From Suillus spraguei (taxonomy: Eukaryota; Basidiomycota; Agaricomycetes; Boletales; Suillaceae): a DNA stretch of 64,000 nucleotides. The stretch's first letter is position 1. Every line of letters starts with the position of its first letter. The notes beneath the pieces are model-generated. The model was not told the DNA's origin and did not search any database. It saw nothing but the letters and a program-made list of their open reading frames with translations. The stretch spans positions 124,001 to 188,000 of the forward strand of contig JABCPU010000085.1 of assembly GCA_016800925.1 (NCBI GenBank), in the 5' to 3' direction. Both the position numbers and the translations under genes were made by a program. Below, in pieces: positions 21,701 through 36,041 of the stretch.

Positions 21701-22185
21701 CAGTGACGACTTAGAAGCGAGGTGTACATATGATATAATCGTTCTTTTTATTTTTTGGAGTCGTTCCTTGTGCTATGGTTACTACTTTATCTCTTTTATT
21801 TGTCGTATGGGCTACATTGAAATCAAAGCATTTCTCGAGTATCTCGACATTACTTGCGCTAGCGAATATTTCATAAATCATCTCCCACCGGCATCAATGA
21901 GTTGATTTTTTGGCACGTGACTTCGATACGCGTCACGTAAGTTTATGCTTCTCCCGACTCCCCCGCAAACGATCCTTAATTTTGATGAACGCAACAGGCC
22001 CTGAATCTAAAATATAGACTCTTTAACTTATACTCAAAGAAATGAGACTTTATTTCAGACACATGTTAACGTCTGAAGTCGGCCTACCAGCTCGAACTGA
22101 GTCATGACTCAGCACCCCCTGATCATCCTCTGCACATCCCCCCTTTTCATCCCGCCTAGCTCAATTCATAACTTGAACATATACT
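21701..22185. other. intergenic region between SUN and ADH genes
   Basis: No gene seen. A short inverted repeat CGTGAC..GTCACG lies near 21915-21937. The rest serves as the SUN 3' end and ADH promoter. Confidence 0.4.
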
Positions 22186-23309
22186 ATGACAAGTATGACA
22201 ACTACTATCAATTTCACCGTCTTCAAAGGCTCCCCCACAGGGCAGATCGTTCAGTCGACAACCCACAAAGACGGTCTTAAGCCTGACGAAGTCCTCCTTG
22301 AAATCACTCATGCTGGCCTTTGCGGTACAGATCTGCACTACAAGACTTCTGACATCGTTCTCAGCCATGAGGGCGTCGGCATCGTGCAGGAGGTGGGTTC
22401 TGAGGTTACCACCTTTGAAAAGTACTACCTTCTTTTAAACCCCAGATAATCAGAAATTGACACCATAAACAGGGGAGACCGTGCTGGTTGGGGGTACTTA
22501 CATAACTCCTGTGGGCACTGTGACGAGTGCTTCAGTGGAAACGAGATATTTTGCCCAGAACGCGCCCTGTATGCGGACGCTGATAGAGACCAAGGCGGGT
22601 TCGCCTCGCACGCTGTCTGGAAAGCTGGATTCCTTTTCCACATCCCTGATGTGATCTCTTCCTCCCATGCAGCTCCTCTTATGTGTGCTGGCGGCACTGT
22701 CTTCAACGCTATGCACCTTCATGGCATGTTACAAACCGATCGAGTAGGTATTATCGGCGTTGGCGGCCTCGGACATCTCGCTATCCAGTTCGCTGCGAAG
22801 ATGGGCTGCGAGGTTGTGGTATTCTCCGGACAAGAGGACAAAAGAGCTGATGCAATGGGTTTCGGCGCGAGTGAGTTCTACGTGACGAAGGACGTGCAGA
22901 AGCTCGATATAGGGGCGCCCCTCAAGCACCTCTTCATTACAGCAGCCCAGCAGCCGGATTGGACAATGTACGTGATCCTGTGACTGCATTCAAGTTGTTT
23001 AACAAGCCTCGCATCATCTGCAGCTACCTCGATACTCTTGCACCGCGTGCCAAGATATACCCGCTCACTGTGTCCACTGACACCCTCACCTTGCCCTATA
23101 TGTACCTTGTCGTTAATGGCATCACGCTTCAGGGCGGTATCTGCCCTTCGCGTGGAACGCATGTCAAGATGCTGAGGTTTGCAGCACTTCACGGCATCAG
23201 GCCCAGGGTTGAGCAGTTCGCGTTAACTAAAGATGGCATAGGTAAGGCGATAAAGAAGCTTGAGACAGGAAACATGAAGTACCGTGCAGTTTTGGTTGCT
23301 GGGATGTGA
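22186..23309 (+). CDS. zinc-dependent alcohol dehydrogenase (CAD/AdhC type)
   Basis: A medium-chain NAD(P)-dependent dehydrogenase interconverting alcohols and aldehydes. Three exons, 22186-22421, 22473-22967 and 23024-23309, join to 338 aa. The catalytic zinc ligands are Cys46 (GLCGTDLHY) and His61-Glu62 (LSHEGVG), with a further Cys in APLMCAGG. The structural zinc is held by Cys92, 95, 98 and 106 (SCGHCDECFSGNEIFC). The Rossmann motif is GIIGVGGLGHLAIQFAAK. The second intron has a GTACGT donor and restores the family reading PDWTIYLDTLAPRA across the junction. The usual Gly before the catalytic His-Glu is Ser. Neighbours do not suggest a pathway. It is intact. Confidence 0.9.
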
Positions 23310-23739
23310 AGGTGACGATTTCGAGTCTAAACCTTAGGAAAGTATGCGTTGAGTATCGTGTGCATGATGAATCTTCACCTATCATCTATTCTAATTCAAA
23401 TCATTCCTCTTCGTGGTCGATGATGTGCATCCTGCAAAATACATGAGTTACAAACGCAATTCGAATCAGTGGAAAGACTCTGGCAATGGTTGAAGAATGT
23501 TGTATGGTTAGCTGTTTCGTTGCAAGACGCCCAAAATACTTCACAATATTTCGTACCAAGTTCAGCGTCATGAAAACCGAAGCCCTTGTCATCTGCCAAT
23601 CGAACTTGTGGCTATGGACCCTGACAGAACGACACGGGCAAACAAATCCGCAGACAACTTAAAACTTTATATGTTCAGTATCTTACACAAATTATCTCAA
23701 ATATCAGGATCCTTCCCTCTGATCATAGACCTCGCGTTA
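23310..23739. other. region between convergent genes
   Basis: Lies between the 3' ends of the ADH (plus) and the hydrolase (minus). No gene recognised; the short minus-strand frames at 23396-23599 have no domain. Confidence 0.4.
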
Positions 23740-25448
<1,709 letters not shown>

Positions 25449-25958
25449 CGCTGCAGGTTTCGACAGAGTGGTGGACGAAGACGTAGGCCGTAAGCACAAG
25501 CAGAAGAAGCTATTCTTGTAATCGGCCCAAAACTCCGGGGGTAGATAAGCTGAGATGACGCTTTGGTCAAAAGCCCTGCAGTAACTTGAACACCTGATCA
25601 TGATGCCATTTAAAATTGCACATGAACAAAGAAAACCGCGCGAAATTCGAAAATTCAAATGTACTCACGAGTTGCTCTCAAGTCTTAATCTCCCCTAGAC
25701 AGAGGCTTTACAGACGAAGGAAAATAGTCGTTCCTTCTAATAAAGCTCCACTCTTGGCGGTTACTACATGCAGTGCCACTGGCACGACAGACTACAGCCT
25801 ACAGCTTGATGACGCTCCCGAAAAAGCTCGCGATCAACAAAAAAATCAATTTATTATATGATACTTGCGATTCAAACAATAGACCTGGCCAGCTTTGAGG
25901 CTCAAACTATTCGACCACGATCAAATAAATCCAGGATACCCCAGGACAGCTCTGTCTA
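25449..25958. promoter_or_regulatory. divergent intergenic region
   Basis: Separates the minus-strand hydrolase and the plus-strand CRAL-TRIO gene, so it should hold both promoters. No defined site could be assigned. Confidence 0.35.
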
Positions 25959-27155
<1,197 letters not shown>

Positions 27156-27341
27156 GAGAAAAGTAGACATTTTTATTGTCTATTCGCTGTCCTTTCCTGA
27201 TGCATTAAGACTATAAATTTTGATGGAGCGGTGTATCTCAATGTGTGCGCGCAACAGGGGAAGTCGGAAGATAAAACTCAACAGACTTTTAGTTGCAACT
27301 ACTAGTTGAAGGTCCGCTAATCGCGGAAATGTATGTCTTTC

Positions 27342-27667
27342 TCATTGCGCAGGTGGAAATCCAGTTGATAACTGTAGCTGTTCTGTGAGACGATATCCAT
27401 GGATAGGGTAGCTATGCATAAAATAAACTGCAGAATACATCTGTAAAAGTCCTTGGCTCCAGACACCCTTCACAAACCCGAAGCTCCGCTGTCCATCATA
27501 ATCTAGGGAGCAAGTTTTTGTTTCCTCGGCCACACAACGTAGCAAATCCTGCACGGAAGATATTGCATCTTCAACTGCAGTATGAGCTACGCCATTCATC
27601 GCAAAGGTTGCTTGTCTGTCAGGGTTCTGCAAATCATCCCGGACCCACTGCACCTTTTTAGTGAGGT
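27342..27667 (-). pseudogene. C-terminal exon of the split DUF6535 gene (copy A)
   Basis: The minus-strand reading KKVQWVRDDLQNPDRQATFA and AVEDAISSVQDLLRCVAEE aligns with the C-terminus of the DUF6535 gene at 60316-63089 (KKVQEALEDLQKPGRQATF, ETAISSVQDLYKYLGG). It continues beyond the point where the other copy stops, with a SFGFVKGVWSQGL segment. The first base after a good acceptor (CTGATGAACAG) is 27667. The rest of the gene lies 8.4 kb away at 36042 and upward, on the other side of the Plavaka element. Confidence 0.85.
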
Positions 27668-27706
27668 CTGTTCATCAGGAAAAAGGCTATATTGTCGTAG
27701 CCCAGG

Positions 27707-27900
27707 TGACAGCTATATAGCGCTATATAGGCGCTTATAGCCCCCATTTAGACTACATAGCGCTATGTAGCCTATTCTATGTAGCCACCCTAAGGGCTAC
27801 ATAGAACTACATAGCGCTATATAGCCTAAAGCCGTGCTACAGGTAGCTACAGGCAGCTACAGACAACTACTGACAGCTACAGGCACTACGAAACCAAAAT
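27707..27900. repeat. left subterminal repeats of the Plavaka element
   Basis: Dense repeats of TATATAGCGCTATATAGG, ACATAGCGCTATGTAGCC and CAGCTACAG units, partly palindromic. They resemble the transposase-binding subterminal arrays of CACTA-like elements and match the composition of the opposite end at 35740-36028. Confidence 0.8.
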
Positions 27901-27955
27901 CTGTGCCCCAAGCGCACCTGTCCAGTATTAGCAGGTCTATCAAATACATAATGCT

Positions 27956-30900
27956 CTATCTACACGCAGAAAATATTTCGCTGTCAATAAACTCATTAAA
28001 ATAATAATCGTTCACAGCCTCATATGCATTTACACTTCGCAACCTCAAGTCCACTGATGGTCCCATCTTCGGGATTAGATGACACAGCCGCACAATATCA
28101 TCAACATGAATCACAGCAGCATTACGGTGGAGCTGGTGGGTTGAGTGTGACAATTGTCGCATTTGAGATGAAGGGTCTGGCTGTTTGAAAGGTGTGAACC
28201 ACTCGTTGTAAGCAGGGGCTCTGGAGTATGTACCAAACTGACGAGGGAGTGACAATATAGCACGAACTTGAGCCACTCGCACCCCTGCCGCAGACTGTCA
28301 AAATTGATCCTTGAGAAACAAGATTTTGAAAAATACCTTCAAGAGAACACAAGTGTGAGGAGTGAGGACCATCTGATGTCAATGCCATGTCAAAGTGAGC
28401 TGGACAACTAGGTTTCTGGCCTGAAGCCAATCTTTCTGGCATTGCTCTAATGCGCCTCCGCATTGGTGCATCACTAGATTGTAAATCAGGTGGCACAACA
28501 ATGACGACTTGACAATAAATGTCAAAATGGTCCTGAAGGCCAGGTACGAGCATGCAGTTTGAGAGATTCTTGTGAAGGAAATGTTGGAGAGCAGGGAGAA
28601 AATCGGTGGTGCCATGTGCAGTTACAATCTTTTGAACTGATTGACATGGATGCACTGGGGTCTTCGCAAGGACGTGTTGTAACGAACATATTCATATTGG
28701 CGCTGGGCTTAAAACCCTATCTTTTGACACTCGTCTCACGTCTATAGGAGTTACCACTTGTCCATGGCCGTCTTACCCCTTTAGCATTTCCGGTGGCATC
28801 CCACGCTTACTGCACACCATACCGACTGCCACACCACATTCCACGTACCAATGTCCTTTCATGTCCTTGCCATGTCCGCATAGCTCCATTTGGTGCATCG
28901 TTTGTTTTATGTTCATTATCACTGATTCCACAGCAAGACTTATTACATGTTGCCTCATGCCGCAGCACCTTGCACTATGTTTACATACAGCAGTTACTAC
29001 ACTCAAGCGCTACTGATCTTGCCTAGAGTATTCTGAATACATATGATTTAGGATATAAGCACTGCATACTCCACACGATACAGTACCTAATTTTACCTCA
29101 TTGCACGTACTATAGGTCAGGATTGTTGTCTAGCTCTGGATCTACCCAGTAGTAGACTTAGTCTTTAAAGTTCTTTATCGCTCGTTAATCAATCATGCTC
29201 GTTCTCCGTTACCGCTGGACTTTTGATTGTTATTTTGACTGAACTTCTCATGCACCGCTGCTTTACCACTAAAAGTACCGCGGCATTCTTTACTGTTTCT
29301 TCGCACTGCTCGCAACCTTACCACTACGCTGATATCACCACTTGTCACCGCTCGCTCGATGTTACTGTTTCAAGTATTATCTCAACCACGGTAGCACCGC
29401 TACATACGACACTAGTTCCGGTGGCATCACCGCTGACCGGGCAGCTTACTGCTGACTACAGTTGTGTTAGCCAATCGAGGTATGCACTATGCAAGAAGAC
29501 AGCATCTTGGCGTTGAAGCCAAAAAACCATTTGTTCCTCGTAGTTGCATTTATTGCTGGCACAGTAAGCATCCTTTGCAAAGTCTATATGCAAGCACTCA
29601 GGTAATTCTGTGTTAAAACCGTCAGCTGCACCAAACAATGTGATTGACTGTACATAATGACTGAGTTGGTGTAATTTAGGTATGTTGAAGTGTTCACGAA
29701 TTGCGAGGTCCTTGAGAATGTCTTTATTAGCGTGAAATACTGCTAGGGCAGACTGTAGGGCTTCAAGCGAGTCGGCCGTGTGAATTTGCAGCTGGGCGTA
29801 ATATGAGAAATCCAGAATTGATTGTGTAATGACCAAGACATGACTACCATGTATAACTCAGCCACAAACAATGTATTCAAAAGGCTCGTTACACACACAC
29901 CTAGGTACTGCACTGGCAAGTAAGGCAATGTGTTACAGTTGTATGTGCCCCTATTCATTTTCCTTTCTACTCTTGTATATCACGTGATATGGAGCTTATC
30001 GCTCGGACACTTCCACTTCCATGAGACATCATATGACTCAACGAGTACGTCATATCATGTGATGTCATGACTTCCCATGATTCTGTTCTCGGACTCAACC
30101 AATTTAGCATACGCATACGCTAAACCCATGTCTTTATCTCTAACTCATGCATCTCAACACACTTGTATGATACATGCCTTCCTTATTAGGATACGCAGTT
30201 ATATTCTCATGGTTACCTGGTCTGTGCGCGCATATATACCTATATAAGCACAGTGTACTTGCAGTAGATTCCCTACTTTAATCTTACTGGGTTTTACCTG
30301 GATTCCTCTTCACTAAAGATCTCCAATCTTTAGTCATCTTGAATCGTCTCTAAGTCTAAGCACTCCTTAGCCTTAGTCTCTATTCTCGTAGAACCTCTTA
30401 GACTTGTCTTTGAGGCTGAACCCTTGATAGTACTCGGAACGCATTCCTTGTACTTTCACCTTGTCCTCTTCTGGACATTGTAGAACTTCCCAGCAGACTG
30501 TCTGTGTCTTTTCACTGTCGCTGGTGACGCCATCCCAGTTCATAACACAATGAACACCCGCTGCATTTCTTTATGCTCTCTTCCTGTCCATTGCTTCACA
30601 GTTGAGATACCTTTCTTGAAGCAACAAAGTCCTGGATAATCTGGGATTGCCTTGAAATGGGCATCCATCTCTTCCTCACTGATAATTTGGAGGCACCACT
30701 TTATGAGGTGATCCTTGAACACACCTTTGTGGACTTGGTGCAAAAGATCAGGAGTGAACACCAGGAAAATATCAGCATGAGGCATATCGGCCCAGAATGG
30801 TTTATAAATGGCGCATAGACCATTCTCCTCAAATTCTGGTGGATGCTGACCATTCTTGCACCTTTGCAAGACATCTTTCGTGGACTCAGGGTCACACATT

Positions 30901-32315
30901 GCGGAGTCCAGTCCATCCCCTCGCTCATCCGCTGCCACCAGACACTTTGGGCATCAATTTTCTTTACAACAGGCTACTAAACATTGCTCAGGAAAATCGG
31001 TGACATATGCGGCCAGAATTGGGTAGACACGCTGAGTCCATGAGTCAGCACATACCATTTTGACGCCATCACTTCCGGCAGCGACAAGAGGTTGGAGGAG
31101 CAGAGACATGCAATGATGGAAGAGTCAATATCCGGCCAGGGAGCGTGCCTCAGGAGTGAAGCAGTCGAGTTTCCCCGCAGGTAAGTAACCAATGAGCACA
31201 GTTTGTCGAGCTGAAGCCTGACGCCTTTTTGCTTTGGCAATATTGCCAATAGACATATACACTGGCCAAGCTGACTTATCCCCTTGGAACTGTGACAACG
31301 ATGTTTTGTCTGATGCCAGAATAATTGGTGCTATCATGGCTCCTTTCGGCAATACTTTCTGCATGATCAGTCCGTCCAGTCAGTCTTTATTACACTCTCT
31401 GGCATAGTCTTACCTGTTTCTCTCCCCACCAGTCCGCTGTCCACATCTCATCGATAACTCGATGATGTCCCACATCGTCAGTGTAAGCTCTGGCAGGTGT
31501 GTAGGCCATATCTGCCTTGAAAGAAGGGTTTCCAATAAGCTCTCTCATGCATTCTACAGGATCTCGACTCCACAGTTCGACCTCTTCTTGCAACAACTCT
31601 CCATTCTCATTCTCACAGTTACCACACACGGTCACCTTTGTACAACTCCATGCTGGCCTGTGCGGAAGTTCATCTACCCTTTGCAGGAATGAGTGAGTAT
31701 TGTGAAATGGAAGCTTGGACCGGGTTTGTGTCTGGTTATAGTATCAACATTGTGAGTTACAATTTTCATCAATCCTTTCATCTTGACTTACAATGGGTAG
31801 TTTCAGAAACTGGTCGGTCTGTGCCTGACTGAGGTCTTTGACCAGCCACTGGGCTAGACCCCACTCCTCACTGGTGAGTCATTTATTTAGTATACCATGC
31901 TTTGCACAGCATGTTCAAGCACTTACACATTATTGAAGGGTGTTCATGGGTCCTCCCCATCTCGCTGTTGCTCTCTTCTAAGTTCTTCAAATGGTGTCTC
32001 CCCTTCGTGCAGCACCCAGCCCACATCTGGCTGAGTTTCAAAATACCGGCCATTATTGGTGAGCGGTGTTGTATCCTCATCTTCAACTTCTTCAATAGTG
32101 ACCCAACATATTTTGCTGGGTGTAGGGTTGTCCATATCTGGAGATGAGCACATGCAATGTGGGTGAGCAGGGTCTAGGTCTGTGTCCAAGTTCTCTGCAT
32201 CTACTGCTTCAATCATTGATGTCCACTCCCTTTGGCATTCAGGACGCCCCGTGATGTGTCTCTTGAGTCCCTCTTGTGTAGTTGTCACCTTCCCGCAAAA
32301 CATACAACAAGGCAT
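27956..32315 (-). pseudogene. Plavaka transposase pseudogene, interrupted by a solo LTR
   Basis: Minus-strand blocks in family order: a Cys2His2-like N-terminus (CMFCGKVTTTQEGLKRHITG) at 32315; EEVELWSRDPVECMRELIGN and RVIDEMWTADWWGEKQ at 31390-31635; [20 protein letters not shown] and [11 protein letters not shown] at 31125-31364; VFTPDLLHQVHKGVFKDHL and KWCLQII at 30540-30938; FHANKDILKDLAIREHFNI and ECLHIDFAKDAYCASN at 29456-29836; VRVAQVRAILSLPRQFG and DDIVRLCHLIPKMG at 27956-28282. Two in-frame TGA codons (31125-31127 and 30954-30956) stand where the family has Arg, consistent with CGA-to-TGA changes. A 617-bp LTR splits the frame at 30547. Several introns remain readable. It is inactive. 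Confidence 0.88.
29931..30547 (+). mobile_element. solo LTR, family 1 (617 bp)
   Basis: Starts TGTTACAGTTGTATGTGCCC at 29931 and ends CCCAGTTCATAACA at 30547. CAATG is duplicated exactly on each side (29926-29930 and 30548-30552). It is the same family as the LTR at 2756-3266 in the other orientation; shared parts include the ATCTTACTGGGTTTTACCTG and CTAAGCACTCCTTAGCC stretches. It carries an extra CACGTGATAT/ATCATGTGATG-rich segment near 29980-30070. Removing it and one CAATG restores the transposase reading QRVFIALLASAV. Confidence 0.93.
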
Positions 32316-32399
32316 CAGTGGTTTGTTGTTGTTGCCAACCTACCCTTTCATTTCCTGAATGCCCATCCAGTGCACCACAATCAGGGATTAGTAGTCAAT

Positions 32400-32880
32400 C
32401 ACAGAAGTATTTCATAAAGGTGCGCCACCATCAATCTACATGTCTTGATTTATACATGTTCTACAGGCTTCTGAGTCCACATCATGTGCTTCCATCACGG
32501 ATGTAGTTCATTCGACCGGATAAAGGTGCACCAATTTTCCTACCTACATATCTTGATTTATATATGTTCTACAAGCTTCTGAGTCAACCTCGTGCGCCTC
32601 ATGCACCACAATCACGGATCAAGGTGTGCCAGATTTCCTGTCTACATGTCTTGATTTATATATGTTCTACAAGCTTCTGAGTCAACATGGTGCACCAGCA
32701 CACCACAATCACGGCACTTTCAAATGCACACATACCTTCCTTTTTGCCATTCCTTCACTCTCCACACTTTCAAATGCACACATACCTTCCCCTTCACTCT
32801 CACACTTTCAAATGTACACATACACACTTTCAAACTACACATACCTTCCCTTTTCGCCATTCCTTCACGATTTCTTTGTT
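32400..32880. repeat. two tandem-repeat blocks inside the Plavaka element
   Basis: About 32418-32690 holds three diverged ~110-bp units sharing CATGTCTTGATTTATA, TGTTCTACA and GCTTCTGAGTC. About 32715-32870 holds at least four shorter units built on CACTTTCAAATGCACACATA followed by CCTTCC. The open frames across them are products of the repeats, not genes. Confidence 0.75.
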
Positions 32881-34217
32881 TCTTTTGTTTCTTTTTTCTC
32901 ATTGGCCTTGGTTACCATTTTCTTCTAATTTCATTCATAACTGTGCGCCACCATTTATGCCAACTGAAAACTGACTAAACTAACTATACTAGGGTAGTGA
33001 TGCCATGAGCTGCAAGTAGGAGTTCCAATAACTGCACTTTACATGCCTCTTCACACCCTTCTTTTCTGCATGCAAAGCCAACTATTACATCCCGAACAAA
33101 TGTTTGGTGGGAAGCAGGACCTGGGATGCATTCAGAGAGTTGCATTTTGCATGCCTCGTCGCAATGCCTGATCTCTGCATCCCAGCACTCTAATACAAGG
33201 GTTCGCAGGTAAGTCTGTGAGGTTGGGATGGGTCCTGGTGTTTGCCAGTATGGATGCAATGGATAATGAAATTCAGGTGGGTATGGACCCTTCTTAGCCC
33301 ATCCTGGTGCTTGAACCAGATGGAAGGTCCGACTTGGAGGAGGTATGAGCCTGCTGCATGGTCAGAGTCGTCATGGCTGTTCTTGAAGCAACCCACTGTT
33401 CACTGACTTCATGTTTAGTTTCTTTTGGTATGCAAATGGTGAGAACACAGAACTGTGGCATTGGTCAGGTGTGGTGACTCTCAGAGATGTCTGTCTTACT
33501 ATTGGTTCATTTCAGGTGGTATCTGTTGCTGGTTTCAAAGTAATGTCATCCTATCGCACCTTTTATGCTGTCACATTAACATTGCTTGGTCAGATGCAAA
33601 TCAACAGAACTCTAAGTTGTTTGTTGATGAGACACCAAACCGGGTATTTAAAGGCGCATTGATTTCATTTTTATCACTGCAATCTACGCTGAATCATGAC
33701 AGTGAAAGTTGCCTCTGGGCCAAACTATTGAAAGCCAGGCCTATGCCCAGATGGTATCAACAGCTGGACGCACTGCAGTTGTCAGCACCGGTCAACTGAA
33801 AAGAAACTTATTGAAGTAAGTAACACGCTGTCATTGCTTAATGTATGTTTGAGTGGCTTCAACTTTACAGCTGCAAGTGGTCACAGTGCCGGCCAACTGA
33901 AAAAGAGAACTATCGAAGTGAGTAATCCTGTGTTGTGGCTCACGCTGTGTTTGACTTAACAGTTTCAAAATCTCGTGAGGTGAAGACCGCCAAAAGGCCT
34001 TGGAAACAAGAATAGAGAAAAATAACATAAAGGCACTGCACACCAAATACTGGATGAATCCTGAAGTATTTGATAATGAGCCTGATGAGCTGCTCAGTAT
34101 ATAGGGACGAAGACAACATGGTCAGGGTCTATTTTTTTCCCACTCTAAGTACTCACTACTCCATGATAGTTTGCTGATCACAGTGCATCTGCTAAGCCAC
34201 ATGCGCTGGCTTTCACT
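32881..34217. other. Plavaka interior between the two genes, with a duplicated exon-like segment
   Basis: No complete gene recognised. A ~50-nt exon-like unit (GCACCGGTCAACTGAAAAG..GAAG followed by GTAAGTA-like donor) at about 33782-33816 recurs at about 33882-33918 (GTGCCGGCCAACTGAAAAAG..GAAG, GTGAGTA-like donor). Both copies lie behind a CAG acceptor. This could be a leftover of another multi-exon accessory frame. Confidence 0.45.
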
Positions 34218-35572
34218 ATGAGCAAAACTCCTCCTACTATCTGGCCTCGAAAGACTACAAGTATGAACGATGCTCACTCACAGAAAGGTACGAAATATTT
34301 GCTGTGTGGGTCTTATACTAATTTACTTTGTCAGCTTTGGCACCTGCAGTATCTTTGGGTGACGACACTAGCAGCGATGCCAGCATAGAGCATAATGATA
34401 AAGTACGAGTAAGAAAATTTGCTGACACTGATGATGAGGGTGTTGGTGCTCCTGCTGACAGTGTTGATGACCAGACATATTCACAGCAAGTCAGTGGGAT
34501 AAGCGCTACATGGAGGAGTCTGAGGAAGGAACCATTCTGAAGTTCAGTAAATGTTCAAATGGAGCGCAATTAAAGGCCGGTGACTTTGATGAGACCACAA
34601 AGGATGTGCTCACCATTGCCACATCTATCTACCGCTGCCTGATTGTAACACAGTCACCTTTCCCAAGGCCATCATGGTCAAGACTAACTTAGTGAAGCGT
34701 GCCTGGCGGGAGGCTTCTGATAATGCAGGACTTACTATCCAACTTACTCCTGCATTGGTCAAAATGGTAAGTACCAGCATGTCATGTCCTCTTCCTCACC
34801 CTGTTTGATGTTTTTGTATAGATGATGAGACGCACCTCACATGTGCGTGGGGAGCTTAAAACAAAGATGCAAGGTCTCACATCCTTGTTTTTTGGCTTCT
34901 GCGCAAGCTGTTCTATGGCAGCCATTAAGGCAAATCATGACTTGGCTGAGTCGCTCAAGGAAGGGTCATCCTTCATTTTTAAGGTATGTCATGTAGACCA
35001 TGGTTAGTCTTTGTCTGATTGGTTGGGTTAGAGGATTGGGAGATGAGATCTGGCATATTCAAATCAAATTTAATTCAGACAGGGATAAATGATATGTGGT
35101 TTGCAAACCGCAGTGATGAAGGTATAATTTATGCTAAGTACTTTGACCCATTGTCGGTGGAAATCTTAGTGCTTGTACTCACAGTGGTGAGTGTCTTTGA
35201 GCCATTCTATGTTCAACACTGCTGCTAAAATCTGTCAGATAGAATGTTGTATTGATGAGTGGGCCACTGGAGTAAGGGAAGACATCAAGTTCTCATTGGT
35301 CACTTATTCCCCAGTCTACCTTGGGCATCTCGACTCATTGCTGCGGTTCAGGGAGCGCACAGCTGCTTATAAGCTACTTGGGAAAAATAAGTGACAATCT
35401 TCTTGATGTCGCCTGGTTAGTGTCTGGCAACTTGTGTAAATCTTTATTCTAACTGACATTGATGGGAAGGTTCCATGCTGGTGTCAGCATGGCAGTGATT
35501 ATTGATGGCTTCGCGGATGATGTATTTGATGATGCAATCAGAGAGTACGAAGCTGAGACTCGAGTAGCATGA
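34218..35572 (+). CDS. DUF6532-type protein carried by the Plavaka element
   Basis: Function unknown; DUF6532 proteins occur widely in basidiomycetes, often beside Plavaka transposases. The start MSKTPPTIWPRKTTS is at 34218. An acidic N-terminal region follows (DDTSSDASIEHNDKVRVRK, TDDEGVGAPADSVDDQ). The family core is spread over several short exons: RGELKTKMQGLTSLFFGF, IKANHDLAESLKEGSSFIF, INDMWFANRSDEGIIYAKYF and DPLSVEILVLVLTVVECCID plus EWATGVR across an intron at about 35187-35240. The last exon gives FHAGVSMAVIIDGFADDVFD and ends at TGA 35570-35572. It lies on the strand opposite the transposase. I did not resolve every splice border, so integrity is uncertain. An accessory role in transposition is an inference. 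Confidence 0.65.
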
Positions 35573-35734
35573 GGGGAGGGTCATGAGGGTGTAGAAATGG
35601 GTGATGCTTGATGCTTTTGGATCTTACAAGTGTTGTATGCGTGTCTGGGTGCTACTATGGCTTGTTGAATATACTCGATTTCATCGATTTGTGATTCTGG
35701 CATGTTCAGTATAAATTGTGAACTATAGTGGCAT

Positions 35735-36028
35735 GTAGCTACTGGTAGCTCAAGTATGCAATTACTATCACAACTCCTGTTGCTCTATATAGTACCTGTA
35801 GCAGCTCGTAGCAGTCTGTAGCACCTGTAGCTGGTTGCTACAAGATGCTACAAGATGCTACAGGAGTTGCTGTAGCGCTATGTAGCACCTGTAGCTGGTT
35901 GCTACGAGATGCTACAGGAGTTGCCGTAGCGCTATATAGCTGACCGTGTGACTATGTAGCTACATATAGTGGGTACTTGACACATTGGGCTATGGGCGCT
36001 ATATCGGCTATATAGCACTATGTAGTCA
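35735..36028. repeat. right subterminal repeats of the Plavaka element
   Basis: Contains two ~60-bp copies of the unit CACCTGTAGCTGGTTGCTAC..GATGCTACAGGAGTTGC followed by GTAGCGCTAT, and further TAGC/GCTA runs up to the tip at 36028. It mirrors the left end. Confidence 0.8.
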
Positions 36029-36041
36029 AGAGTATTTTTAC

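Larger units (their letters stand above)
27707..36028 (-). mobile_element. Plavaka-type DNA transposon (~8.3 kb) inserted in a DUF6535 gene
   Basis: The interior encodes a Plavaka transposase (minus) and a DUF6532 protein (plus), a combination known from basidiomycete Plavaka (CACTA-like) elements. Both ends are packed with GCTAC, TAGCGCTA and TATATAGC units. The tips are imperfect inverted repeats starting TGAC (left GACAGCTATATAGCGCTATA, right inverse GACTACATAGTGCTATATAG). No clear target duplication was found, so the outer borders are good to about 10 bp. The flanks are the two pieces of one gene. A solo LTR (29931-30547) sits inside the transposase. Confidence 0.82.

Noticed and set aside
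27690..36030. CRISPR-like array from the repeated GCTAC/TAGCGCTA units
   Set aside because: Units are short, irregular and at the two ends of a eukaryotic transposon; they are subterminal transposase-site repeats.
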